A stretch of 37,498 nt of DNA. Origin: Candidatus Kaiserbacteria bacterium RIFCSPLOWO2_01_FULL_51_21 (GTDB lineage Bacteria > Patescibacteriota > Minisyncoccia > Phycocordibacterales > 2-01-FULL-51-21). The notes under the pieces were generated by a model, which was not told where the DNA came from, did not search any database, and saw only the letters and a program-made list of their open reading frames with translations. The translations under genes and the position numbers were made by a program. Location: positions 1-37,498 of the forward strand of contig MFLV01000010.1 in the NCBI GenBank assembly GCA_001781435.1, read 5' to 3'. Shown here in pieces: positions 1 through 6,762 of the stretch. Position 1 is the stretch's first letter, and each line of letters starts with the position of its first letter.

Positions 1-1262
1 TTTGTAACAGAGCCGGCAGCCGATTCCGAAAGTTTTGAAGGAATAAGATATTTTCGAAGTGCGCGATTCACCTCGGGAGCGCTCAACGTAAGAATCCGTT
101 CGGGAAAAGTGTCGAGATAGGAAAGCGGTTTATTGTCGGCGATACAATCATGAGCGGCTCGCGCAAACGCTCCCGAACTTGAGAGTCGTACCCGAAAACT
201 CGCTTCAAACCGCTCCCGGTGCCGTCGAACCTCCTCTGCCGTTACACCTTCGCGTGCGATTTTTTGTATTTCTCGGAGTATCGCAGTCCGACCTTTACTA
301 AAGAGACCTGGAGCAAAACTACTCCAGATACGGATGTAGCCATCAGTAGTATGACGAAATCCTGAAAGATAACTATATGCGGCATAGGTAAGCCCCTCAA
401 CCTCACGCACCGTGCTCATGAGCCGCCCAGAAAAGCCGGGTACGCCGAAAATTTGAATCCCAAGAAGGAGCGGTGCGTAATCGGGGTGCTTGTTTCCGAT
501 GCCAGTGGCAATGCCAAGCTCATAGTCAATACTAGCTTTCTCCTTGATTGGCATTGCCACGCGGCGAGCAAAACCGGGTGTCGCTTTAGTAAAGTGCGGC
601 AAGGAAAGGTCCTGTGTGGACAATTTTCTAAAAACTTTTTCGGTAAGAGAAAATAAACGCATCGGAACAATATCGCCCGAAGCTGAGAGAATAAGAGAGC
701 TGCCGTCTAAAATTTTTTCATGCAGAGCACGAAGCGTCTTCACGTCAAGTTTTTCAAGATTTTGCAGTGATGCGGCTGTTTCCTCAGTAAAGTTTGGGTG
801 CCCGCGTTTGAAAAGAAGCTTGGTTAGATTAATCTCTGCTTGTACATGAGTGTCTTGAGCTTCAAGTGCAAGAGCCGCTCGCTCACGCGATTTCAATATC
901 TTCAGTTCCCGGGCCGGAAATGCCGGTTCCGAGAGCGCTTCGGCGATCAAAGTGAGAAATTCTTCAAGGTGGGTTATACGAACATGCCCTGAAAAGTAAA
1001 GTCGGTCGCTTCCCGCTGAAAATAGAAGTGAGGCTCCTATCGCATCAAGCGCAATCTGGAGTTCTTTCTTGTGGCGCTTTATGGTGCCTTCGAGAAGCAT
1101 TGCGGCGTGTACTTTTGCAAGCTCTCCACTGCCTGCAAAAAGCGTCCCACCCAAAATGCTCCCTGCGAGCGACACGTGGCGATGGGAAGAAAACGGCGCT
1201 ACAAGTATACGAGCTCCTGATGCAAGCCTCTTTTCTTTGATGTGTTTCGCGTAGCTAGTCAT
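1..1262 (-). CDS. M16-family peptidase-like protein, non-catalytic partner (partial, runs off the window)
   Basis: The frame starts at an ATG at 1262 and stays open to position 1, so the C-terminus is missing; about 420 residues are visible. The fold assignment rests on its position directly after an M16 peptidase and on the segment GLTYAAYSYLSGF (coded near 360-400), which resembles the R/Y-containing segment of M16 domains. Where active subunits carry HxxEH, this protein reads HAAMLLEG, so the zinc site is absent. In M16B systems such as mitochondrial processing peptidase or bacterial two-gene pairs, one subunit is catalytic and the other is an inactive partner that helps form the substrate chamber; I infer that role here. 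Its ATG overlaps the end of the upstream gene by 8 nt, which suggests translational coupling and equal stoichiometry. No signal peptide is visible. Confidence 0.8.
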   Translation of the reverse strand, partial: MTSYAKHIKEKRLASGARILVAPFSSHRHVSLAGSILGGTLFAGSGELAKVHAAMLLEGTIKRHKKELQIALDAIGASLLFSAGSDRLYFSGHVRITHLEEFLTLIAEALSEPAFPARELKILKSRERAALALEAQDTHVQAEINLTKLLFKRGHPNFTEETAASLQNLEKLDVKTLRALHEKILDGSSLILSASGDIVPMRLFSLTEKVFRKLSTQDLSLPHFTKATPGFARRVAMPIKEKASIDYELGIATGIGNKHPDYAPLLLGIQIFGVPGFSGRLMSTVREVEGLTYAAYSYLSGFRHTTDGYIRIWSSFAPGLFSKGRTAILREIQKIAREGVTAEEVRRHRERFEASFRVRLSSSGAFARAAHDCIADNKPLSYLDTFPERILTLSAPEVNRALRKYLIPSKLSESAAGSVT

Positions 1263-2538
1263 TTTTTTCTTCAAGAATTCCTGAAGTTTCATTCAAAGAC
1301 CTTAGATATTTTTTGGCAACGCGAAAAACGTCCGCGGGCTTTAGCTTTAGAATCGCCTGCTCAACAGTATAGCCAAGCTGCCAATCCCCTGCCGCAATGG
1401 ACTCTGACACCATACGAATCTCTGAAAACACACCATCGCGCTCCGCGGCAAATTGTGACAGCAGCCGCTCCCGCGCGCGCGCCATTTCGTCGGAAGCCGG
1501 TGCTTTCTTTGTAAAGGTTGCCACTTCTCGTTGCATTGCGGCAATAACGCCCTTGGGTTTAATGCCATGCGCGACATGGGCAGTGAGGGTTAAAACGCCC
1601 GGGTCATGGAGCGCCGGTATCGAGACATTCACATCCGCCGCGAGTCCCCTATCGACAAGTGCCCGGGAGAGACGGCTCGCAAAACCTCCGCCGAGAATTG
1701 CTCCGAGAAGTAGGAGCGCGGGATACTCTTCATTGATACCCTCTGGAATTTTATAGGCAAGCATGACAATAGCCACGCCTAAAGACTTCGTAAGTGTAAC
1801 TCTGTGAGGTCCTTCTTGCGGCGGCTCAACGGTGTTCATGGTAGGAATCGGCTCTGGTGACGTTGAAATTTTTCCAAAATGCTTCAAGACAAGTTGCTTC
1901 ACTTTTGCAAAAGGAACGTCACCAAAGATGGAGAGCGTAGCATTATTCGGCCAATAGAACCTGTTATAAAATTCATGCAGTTTTTCCGCAGTTGCTCGTT
2001 CAATGTCTTCTTTTGTGCCGATGGTCGGTATTTGGTATGGGTGCACCGCAAAGGCAGCGGACATTACTTCTTCGTCAAGAAGTTCAAAGGGGTTGTTGCG
2101 CGAGCGTTCAAATTCGTTGCGCACGACCGGCATCTCGCTTTGTAAGTCGGTTTCGGAAAACAGCGAGTTGCGCATCCTATCGGCTTCAACCGCGAGCGCC
2201 TCCGAGAGACGCTCGCGCGGCAGAAGCTCGAAATAATTGGTGCGATCGAGCCAGGTCGTCGCATTCATGTACGCCCCGAACCATTCAAGATAATTCGTAA
2301 TAGCGTTGCCCTTCGCGGCATTGAAATTCTTCGTGTCCTTAAAAAGCAGGTGCTCCAATAAATGCGTCGAGCCGGTATGCCCTGCTGCTTCATTGCGCGA
2401 GCCGACATGATAGGTAACACACACCGCAACAACCGGGGCTTCCCTATCGGACTTATAAAGAAGCCGCAAGCCGTTTGAGAGGCGATATTCGGTAACACCA
2501 AAAGCCGTGCGAATTTTTGCCAGTTTCTCTTTCTTCAC
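1255..2538 (-). CDS. M16 family zinc metallopeptidase, catalytic subunit
   Basis: This 427-residue protein has the inverted zinc motif HxxEH as HLLEH at residues 59-63. A glutamate in VVRNEFERSR (about residue 141) is at a suitable distance to be the third zinc ligand. The N-terminal segment, YRLSNGLRLLYKSDREAPVV, is typical of M16B proteins. M16B enzymes degrade or process peptides in a closed chamber; the substrate cannot be told here. There is no evident signal peptide, so it is probably cytoplasmic. The start is a GTG at 2538, 26 nt after the uracil-DNA glycosylase stop, with no clear Shine-Dalgarno; the ATG just upstream runs into a stop. It overlaps the following non-catalytic homologue by 8 nt, giving the usual active/inactive gene pair. 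Confidence 0.9.
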   Translation of the reverse strand: MKKEKLAKIRTAFGVTEYRLSNGLRLLYKSDREAPVVAVCVTYHVGSRNEAAGHTGSTHLLEHLLFKDTKNFNAAKGNAITNYLEWFGAYMNATTWLDRTNYFELLPRERLSEALAVEADRMRNSLFSETDLQSEMPVVRNEFERSRNNPFELLDEEVMSAAFAVHPYQIPTIGTKEDIERATAEKLHEFYNRFYWPNNATLSIFGDVPFAKVKQLVLKHFGKISTSPEPIPTMNTVEPPQEGPHRVTLTKSLGVAIVMLAYKIPEGINEEYPALLLLGAILGGGFASRLSRALVDRGLAADVNVSIPALHDPGVLTLTAHVAHGIKPKGVIAAMQREVATFTKKAPASDEMARARERLLSQFAAERDGVFSEIRMVSESIAAGDWQLGYTVEQAILKLKPADVFRVAKKYLRSLNETSGILEEKND

Positions 2539-2564
2539 AGGAGAGGAGAATACCGCATTCCCGC

Positions 2565-3164
2565 TTAGGAGACAAACGACTTTAAAATTTGGAAATCTTT
2601 CTTGAGCGTTTCTTTGAGGGATTGGGTATAAATTGCCGCTGCGGGATGGTACATCGGTACGATGGTAATGTCGCCATAGCCAGCTTTCGCTTGGTACGTT
2701 TTGCCATGAGCGGCACTGATGGGCTCAAGCTCAAAGAGGAGGTCAAATTTCTGCATTATGTAATTCATCGAGTAACGCCCTAAGGTCACAATGACTTTCG
2801 GCTGAATAATCTCGATCTGCCGGTCCAAAAAAGGCCCGTAAATTTCAATTTCGCTCGGCAGGGGGTCGCGATTTTCCGGGGGGCGGTCTTTGACGATATT
2901 CGTAATATAGACGTCTTGGCGCGGAATATCGATTGAAGCGAGCAGGTCGTCCAAAATTTTTCCCGCAGTACCGCAAAAAGGACGCCCCGTCGCCGCTTCA
3001 TTGCGCCCCGGCGCCTCGCCGACAAACATGAAGTGCGCATCATGGCTTCCCTCTCCGATCACCGGATGATTTTTGTGTTCAACGCGGAATGCGTAGATTG
3101 GCGACTCTTTGAGCGCCACCACCTCATCCCGTATCTGCTTCATTTTTTCATGCTTATCTTTCAT
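2565..3164 (-). CDS. Uracil-DNA glycosylase superfamily protein (family 4-like) lacking Fe-S cysteines
   Basis: About 199 residues. Family 4/5-type motifs are clear: VGEAPGRNEA (about 48-57), GRPFCGTAGKILDDLL (60-75), NIVKDRPPENRDP (89-101), PKVIVTLGR (122-130) and the C-terminal MYHPAAAIY (171-179). The expected role is removal of uracil from DNA in base-excision repair. Family-4 enzymes normally hold a [4Fe-4S] cluster with four cysteines. Here the N-terminal pair is replaced (LKESPIYAFR), KCRPP has become KDRPP, and the later cysteine before PFL is absent. An upstream in-frame GTG at 3197 would add 11 residues encoded by a palindrome, so the ATG at 3164 is preferred. It lies directly downstream of an MTH1-like sanitiser, giving a small DNA-protection cluster. 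Confidence 0.85.
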   Translation of the reverse strand: MKDKHEKMKQIRDEVVALKESPIYAFRVEHKNHPVIGEGSHDAHFMFVGEAPGRNEAATGRPFCGTAGKILDDLLASIDIPRQDVYITNIVKDRPPENRDPLPSEIEIYGPFLDRQIEIIQPKVIVTLGRYSMNYIMQKFDLLFELEPISAAHGKTYQAKAGYGDITIVPMYHPAAAIYTQSLKETLKKDFQILKSFVS

Positions 3165-3172
3165 TACTGCAG

Positions 3173-3192
3173 TATTACGATATATCGTAATA
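3173..3192. repeat. 20-bp perfect palindrome with GATATATC-type core
   Basis: TATTACGATATATCGTAATA is its own reverse complement. It sits between the stop of the MTH1-like gene and the preferred start of the uracil-DNA glycosylase gene. A nearly identical 22-bp palindrome lies between atpD and atpC (29796-29817), and related palindromes flank pcm and ychF. A protein operator or an RNA hairpin at gene junctions are both possible. Confidence 0.85.
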
Positions 3193-3199
3193 ATCACTA

Positions 3200-3700
3200 T
3201 TAAAGCTTTTTAACCCCGTGAATAGTATATTCGGAAAAAGATTCTCCTTTCCCGTTGAAATGAAATTCAGCGGTTAGAAAATCGCCCGCAAGGACCTTAG
3301 GAAGCCAGTATTGGTCATCTGACCATGTTTTATCGTATGGAATCGCCTCAAGGTCATGCCACTCGGGCGCCATTTCTTCAGTTTCTTTCGGCTCTCCTCG
3401 CCAGTGGTAGCACAGATACACAAAACAGTGGACATTCCAATCCGGATGCTCGTTGAAGTAAAAAAGAATTTCCGCCGCCTTCACTAGATCTTTTTCTGCG
3501 ACCTCTACTTCCGCTTCCTCCATAACTTCCCGAACTGCCGAAGCGGTAATGGTTTCCCCTTTGTTCACTTTTCCGCCATAGCCATTGAGTTTCCCTGCGC
3601 CAAAGCCGCGTTTTTTCATGCCGAGAAGAATCTCATTCTCTTCCTGGTCGATCAAAAATATAAGCGTGTTTTGGCGCAGACGCTCTCGTTTCTCGGTCAT
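3200..3700 (-). CDS. MTH1-like NUDIX hydrolase (oxidised purine nucleoside triphosphatase)
   Basis: 166 residues. The NUDIX box spans about residues 42-64 (GGKVNKGET then AVREVMEEA; the terminal glycine is alanine). The flanks strikingly resemble the MTH1/NUDT1 group: ILLGMKKRGFGAGKLNGYGG near the N-terminus, and KTWSDDQYWLP near residue 121, which matches the Trp-Asp-Asp nucleotide-recognition segment of MTH1. The likely role is hydrolysis of 8-oxo-dGTP or 2-hydroxy-dATP to monophosphates, cleaning the nucleotide pool. It is followed by a uracil-DNA glycosylase, consistent with a mutation-avoidance operon. A TATACT box ends 6 nt before the ATG, so the mRNA is probably leaderless. The exact substrate is inferred from family resemblance recalled from memory. 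Confidence 0.9.
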   Translation of the reverse strand: MTEKRERLRQNTLIFLIDQEENEILLGMKKRGFGAGKLNGYGGKVNKGETITASAVREVMEEAEVEVAEKDLVKAAEILFYFNEHPDWNVHCFVYLCYHWRGEPKETEEMAPEWHDLEAIPYDKTWSDDQYWLPKVLAGDFLTAEFHFNGKGESFSEYTIHGVKKL

Positions 3701-3706
3701 GATGCA

Positions 3707-3736
3707 AGTATACCCCGTGAGATAGAAGTACTTAAA
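3707..3736 (-). promoter_or_regulatory. Promoter of the MTH1-like gene (leaderless)
   Basis: On the minus strand, TTTAAG (3731-3736) is followed after 18 nt by TATACT (3707-3712), and the ATG begins 6 nt later. The spacer shares CTATCTCACGGGG with the promoter at 7605-7634, so it may carry an operator. Confidence 0.6.
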
Positions 3737-3775
3737 GCAGCATGTTAGGCATGGTATTTAATATCTCACGGGGTA
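3711..3775. repeat. Inverted repeat over the MTH1-like promoter
   Basis: TACCCCGTGAGATA (3711-3724) is repeated exactly as its reverse complement at 3762-3775 with a 37-nt spacer. One arm overlaps the spacer and -10 box of the promoter and the other lies upstream. One further copy of the promoter-side arm occurs at about 7607-7623, without a partner. Confidence 0.75.
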
Positions 3776-3793
3776 AACGAATCTAAAAATGGT

Positions 3794-3827
3794 AACGCCA
3801 GCGATGTCTTTCAACATCGCTGGCGTT
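3794..3827 (-). terminator. Intrinsic terminator of the orphan gene 3834-4268
   Basis: On the minus strand AACGCCAGCGATGT pairs perfectly with ACATCGCTGGCGTT across a 6-nt loop; ACCA and then TTTTT follow. It begins 6 nt after the stop codon. Confidence 0.85.
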
Positions 3828-3833
3828 TAGTTC

Positions 3834-4268
3834 TCAGGCCGTCGCGCGCAACCGCGACTGCCACTCGACGTATCGGACTGGCTCATACCCGGCGGCCCGT
3901 ACCTCCGTAACCAGCGCGATTCCAAAATGCCGGTGGAGATGCTTTTGTGAGCCCCACAGATACTCTTGATCCATGGTAAACATTTCGCCGGGAATCTCGC
4001 ACGCCTCAACAAAGTCGATCGCCTCGAGGGTTGCCCGGTGAAGGAGAACTGCGACGGCGCGCCGGCTGAGCTCGAAGCGGATGGTGTGGTCGTACGAGGC
4101 AACGAGGTGCAACCCGATGTCCTTTTCGCCGCCGCTGTGAGGAACCCGCAGGCAGCTCCCCCGCGAGAGAACGAGTATGCCCTGCTGACCGGCCTCGCTC
4201 CACGTACGAAGCATTTTGCCGCGGTTTTCCGCGACAAACCCTGCGATATCAAATGTTGTCCTTGTCAT
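3834..4268 (-). CDS. Hypothetical protein, orphan single-gene unit
   Basis: 144 residues, not recognised. The reading frame is supported by a consensus promoter (TTGACT, 17 nt, TATACT), a strong GGAGGGTGAG Shine-Dalgarno just before ATG, and an intrinsic terminator just past the stop. The protein is soluble with no signal peptide or membrane segment. It has mixed alpha/beta composition, including a hydrophobic LVLSRGSCLRVP segment near residue 32 and a His-rich stretch (GSQKHLHRHFG) near residue 107. It is inserted between pcm and the MTH1-like gene but is transcribed independently. It resembles the other self-contained orphan genes at 7714, 9378, 28968 and 35910 in layout. Function unknown. 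Confidence 0.75.
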   Translation of the reverse strand: MTRTTFDIAGFVAENRGKMLRTWSEAGQQGILVLSRGSCLRVPHSGGEKDIGLHLVASYDHTIRFELSRRAVAVLLHRATLEAIDFVEACEIPGEMFTMDQEYLWGSQKHLHRHFGIALVTEVRAAGYEPVRYVEWQSRLRATA

Positions 4269-4314
4269 CTCACCCTCCAGTAACTCCTGGCGCCCTGCCT
4301 AGGATCTAAACGAC

Positions 4315-4343
4315 AGTATATCACTCTATAATAAAAAAGTCAA
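4315..4343 (-). promoter_or_regulatory. Consensus sigma-70 type promoter
   Basis: TTGACT (4338-4343) and TATACT (4315-4320) with a 17-nt spacer on the minus strand. The -35 box overlaps the stop codon of pcm. The leader of about 40 nt carries a GGAGGG ribosome binding site before the gene ending at 4268. Confidence 0.85.
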
Positions 4344-4963
4344 GTTTTTCGTTCAATGAGGGGAACGAAGGCAAAACCCTCATGGCGCTTTGTTTCTAGG
4401 GTTCCGTTTCTATTTTTTGTAATCTTCACGATAGCATCGCGAACGGGAACCACCATGACTCCTTCCAAGGCGAGTTGTTCAATAAGCGTCTCGGGAAGTT
4501 TTTCGGCCGCGGCCGAAACGAGAATCCGGTCGAACGGAGCTTCCGAAGCGCGTCCAAGCTCCTCTCCTGCCCGCTCTATGCGGGCTTGCAGAAAATGATA
4601 CTTCCCCAGATTTTTTTGTCCAAACGCAACAAGTTCTGGCACCCGTTCAAGCCCGAGGACGCTCCCCTTCTCGCCAACGACCTCTGCAAGAAGCGCACTC
4701 GTCCAGCCCGAGCCGCATCCGACGTCGAGAATTTTCTGCCCGCGCTTAGGCGCAAGAAGCTCGAGCATGAATGCGACCGTAGTTGGCTGGGAAATGGTCT
4801 GTCCTTGTCCTATCGGAAGCGGATAATCCTCGTACGCTTCGCCTCGGTATTCAGGCAAAATAAAATCCGCCCGGTCAATTTTTTCAAATGCCTCCCGGAT
4901 ACGCGGAGTTTTCAAAACCCGGGTATTCGATTGCAGATGTTCTAGCAGTTGTACCCGATCCAT
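4340..4963 (-). CDS. pcm: Protein-L-isoaspartate O-methyltransferase
   Basis: 207 residues, the usual length. It shows the PCMT signature PIGQGQTISQPTTVAFMLEL (about residues 50-69) and the S-adenosylmethionine-binding motif ILDVGCGSGWTSALLAE. It transfers a methyl group from SAM to isoaspartyl residues formed by spontaneous protein ageing, starting their conversion back to aspartate in the cytoplasm. The ATG at 4963 is preceded by TAAGAT at 6 nt, which may be a -10 box of a leaderless transcript. GATATATC palindromes separate it from the alkyltransferase gene upstream. Its neighbours are DNA-repair genes, fitting a damage-repair cluster. Confidence 0.93.
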   Translation of the reverse strand: MDRVQLLEHLQSNTRVLKTPRIREAFEKIDRADFILPEYRGEAYEDYPLPIGQGQTISQPTTVAFMLELLAPKRGQKILDVGCGSGWTSALLAEVVGEKGSVLGLERVPELVAFGQKNLGKYHFLQARIERAGEELGRASEAPFDRILVSAAAEKLPETLIEQLALEGVMVVPVRDAIVKITKNRNGTLETKRHEGFAFVPLIERKT

Positions 4964-4998
4964 ATCTTAATCTTATGCTCGCAATGAAATTGAAATCA

Positions 4999-5028
4999 TT
5001 TGATATATCAAACGATTCGATATATCAG
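4999..5028. repeat. Pair of GATATATC palindromic cores between pcm and the alkyltransferase gene
   Basis: TTTGATATATCAAA (4999-5012) is a 14-bp palindrome. A second GATATATCA copy follows at 5019-5027, 17 nt away in direct orientation, and overlaps the stop codon of the upstream gene. The core is the same as in the palindromes at 3173, 17954 and 29796. Confidence 0.75.
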
Positions 5029-5282
5029 GATAACGCACTTTCGCGCTGAAGCAGTTTCTTCTTTTGTTTCATACCACCGCGGTTATAGCCGCCAAGACCC
5101 CCGTCGCTACGGATAACGCGGTGGCAGGGAATCTTTGGGTCGTAGTTCGTCTTCAAAATGGCGCCAACCGCTCGCGCCGCGTTGGGATTGTCGGCGCGGG
5201 CGGCAACCTCGCGGTAGCTTAAGGTCTTCCCTTTTGGGATTTTTTTAACGACCGTAAAAACGCGTTCTCGAAACGACTTCAT
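5025..5282 (-). CDS. Methylated-DNA--protein-cysteine methyltransferase, minimal DNA-binding domain
   Basis: 85 residues from the ATG at 5282. It contains the active-site motif PCHRV (IPCHRVIRSDGGLGGYNRGG), the GKTLSYREVAARA helix-turn-helix segment, and NPNAARAVGAILKTN, which carries the conserved region around the Asn-Arg DNA-contacting residues. Full Ogt/MGMT proteins also have an N-terminal domain that is absent here. Alkyltransferase-like proteins of similar size replace the cysteine with tryptophan, but this one keeps cysteine, so suicide dealkylation of O6-alkylguanine is plausible. An upstream in-frame start would run through the end of the preceding nuclease gene and is rejected. It starts 2 nt after that gene's stop, so the two are co-transcribed. 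Confidence 0.88.
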   Translation of the reverse strand: MKSFRERVFTVVKKIPKGKTLSYREVAARADNPNAARAVGAILKTNYDPKIPCHRVIRSDGGLGGYNRGGMKQKKKLLQRESALS

Positions 5283-5284
5283 AT

Positions 5285-6112
5285 TCAGAAGAGCTTGCCC
5301 GAGCGAACCGCCTCGGCGGCTCGCTCGGGCTTTTTTCCCACGTGGTGTTCCTTTTCCTTTTCCAAAAGGATTTTTCCGGCGGCTTCGCGGTAGCCGCAGT
5401 ATTCGCACTCCGGCGATTTCGCGGGTGGTGTCTCGCTTTCAAGCGCCGCACGGATTTTTTCAAGCGTCGGCACGATCCATTCGTCCGAGCCTTTGTAGGA
5501 AATAAGCATTACATCGAACTCAAGCCGCGCATCGAACGCCTTCCGGTCAGTTCTGCCGTTCACGTACACAAAATAGCCGGTGTCCGAGACCTTGAACCCG
5601 TTTTGTCGGAAGAGCCATTGGTACACTTCGAGCTGCCGCTTGTATCCCTGCTGCCAGCGCCCCTCGAGATTTATCTCCCCTTTTTTGCTCGTCGCTTTAT
5701 AGTCCACGATGATGAGCTCCCCAGAGGGCGCGACCCAGACGTCATCAACGCCGCCGCGCACCAGCAAGTTGGTCGGGGTGTGGTGATACTGGATGCCGCG
5801 GCGAAGCGCATCGCGCCACTGCTCCATGCGCTCATCCCTAAGAGGAATGGCGTCAACACCATACGTCTTCATCAGAGGGTGCGCCGTGCCGTTTGCGCGA
5901 TGGATGTCGAATTCCTTTTTGAGAAGCTCATCGACGGCGTTATTGAGCGTAAAGGCGGGAAATTGGGGACGCGATACGCCAAGCCTCTCTGAAAGATACA
6001 GGCAGCGCGGACAATCGATAAAAAGATCTATTTTTGAGCGGCTGATCTTAAAGGGATCCCTGCTTTTTGGGTCAAATAACTGCTTCCTCCAACCGCTTTT
6101 TCCAAGGGCCAT
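5285..6112 (-). CDS. PD-(D/E)XK nuclease superfamily protein (RecB/Cas4-like)
   Basis: About 275 residues from ATG 6112 (MALGKSGWRKQ). An N-terminal CPRC motif follows SRSKIDLFI. The nuclease core GGVDDVWVAPSGELIIVDYK supplies Asp and Asp-x-Lys residues, and QLEVYQWLF is the usual RecB motif. A C-terminal CEYCGYRE completes four cysteines, as in Cas4/AddB-type nucleases with an iron-sulfur cluster. It probably acts as a DNA exonuclease in repair; no cas genes or CRISPR arrays are near. TATGAT ends 7 nt before this ATG, suggesting a leaderless start; the alternative ATG at 6124 would precede or overlap the box. The gene is followed at once by the alkyltransferase. Confidence 0.82.
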   Translation of the reverse strand: MALGKSGWRKQLFDPKSRDPFKISRSKIDLFIDCPRCLYLSERLGVSRPQFPAFTLNNAVDELLKKEFDIHRANGTAHPLMKTYGVDAIPLRDERMEQWRDALRRGIQYHHTPTNLLVRGGVDDVWVAPSGELIIVDYKATSKKGEINLEGRWQQGYKRQLEVYQWLFRQNGFKVSDTGYFVYVNGRTDRKAFDARLEFDVMLISYKGSDEWIVPTLEKIRAALESETPPAKSPECEYCGYREAAGKILLEKEKEHHVGKKPERAAEAVRSGKLF

Positions 6113-6130
6113 GCAAAACATCATAGCATG

Positions 6131-6168
6131 AACCCGCCCCTGATTTCCCAGGAAATCAGGGGCGGGTT
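6131..6168. terminator. 18-bp perfect hairpin, probable bidirectional terminator
   Basis: AACCCGCCCCTGATTTCC and its exact complement are separated by only CA. It lies between the stop of the anchored surface protein gene (6203) and the start of the nuclease gene. There is no long U-run on either side, so termination rather than a repeat element is likely but not certain. Confidence 0.6.
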
Positions 6169-6202
6169 TCCTACTCGGTTGTCAGTTGTCGGCTGTTTGT
6201 TC

Positions 6203-6721
6203 CTATTGCGCCTTGAACATCGCCATGACAAACTTTCCTTCTTCGCTAAGAAGCGGCTTATCGTCATGAAGATCAAAGTCCCCGCCGTTATCAGCATGAA
6301 GCATCACATAGTAGACATTCCCGGCAGTCGTACCGCGGAGGAGTTCAACCTCGCCGGTTACGGTAGTTCCCGATGGGAAACGCTGGGCGCCAAGCACTAA
6401 GCTCGGAGCTCCATTTTGCTCCTCATGCACCACAACCCAGCCGCCTTGCGGCAGTGCCACGTTCGTGACAACAACCTTTTGACCTGCTGGCTGGTCCGCC
6501 GCTTCGACACTCTCGCCGCCCGCTGCCGCTACACCATCCGCCGCGGTACCCGATATGTCGGCAACGCCTTCGCCTTCCGGGGATGCCTGTTCCTCCTGCG
6601 AAGGACTCGCGACTAGTGCGCTCCAGCCGCGCTCAAGCCCGAGCCATGCCCCGCCGCTTCCCACGATGAGCCCTGCTACAAAACTCAGAATCATTTTCTG
6701 CCTACTTGACATACTGTTCAT
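6203..6721 (-). CDS. Membrane-anchored extracytoplasmic protein, DUF7282-like
   Basis: 172 residues. One hydrophobic helix near the N-terminus (MILSFVAGLIVGSGGAWLGL) is followed by a low-complexity Ala/Gly/Glu linker (about residues 40-80) and then a beta-rich domain with GGWVVVHEEQNGAPSLVLG and YYVMLHADNGGDFDLHDDKP. That pattern (VVVHE...VLG...Y.MLH.D) resembles the DUF7282 domain best known from archaeal surface proteins; this assignment is from memory. The aspartates near the end could bind a cation. It is probably anchored in the cytoplasmic membrane facing outwards. It is transcribed with the minus-strand genes around it, with a hairpin 35 nt after the stop. Function unknown. Confidence 0.75.
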   Translation of the reverse strand: MNSMSSRQKMILSFVAGLIVGSGGAWLGLERGWSALVASPSQEEQASPEGEGVADISGTAADGVAAAGGESVEAADQPAGQKVVVTNVALPQGGWVVVHEEQNGAPSLVLGAQRFPSGTTVTGEVELLRGTTAGNVYYVMLHADNGGDFDLHDDKPLLSEEGKFVMAMFKAQ

Positions 6722-6762
6722 ACCAAAGCATTGCTAAAAATCTTTTAATGCCCCCATTGTAC

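Noticed and set aside
3827-4252. 141-residue arginine/serine-rich frame on the same strand as the orphan gene
   Set aside because: It is a frame-shifted shadow of 3834-4268, which has the ribosome site and a balanced composition.
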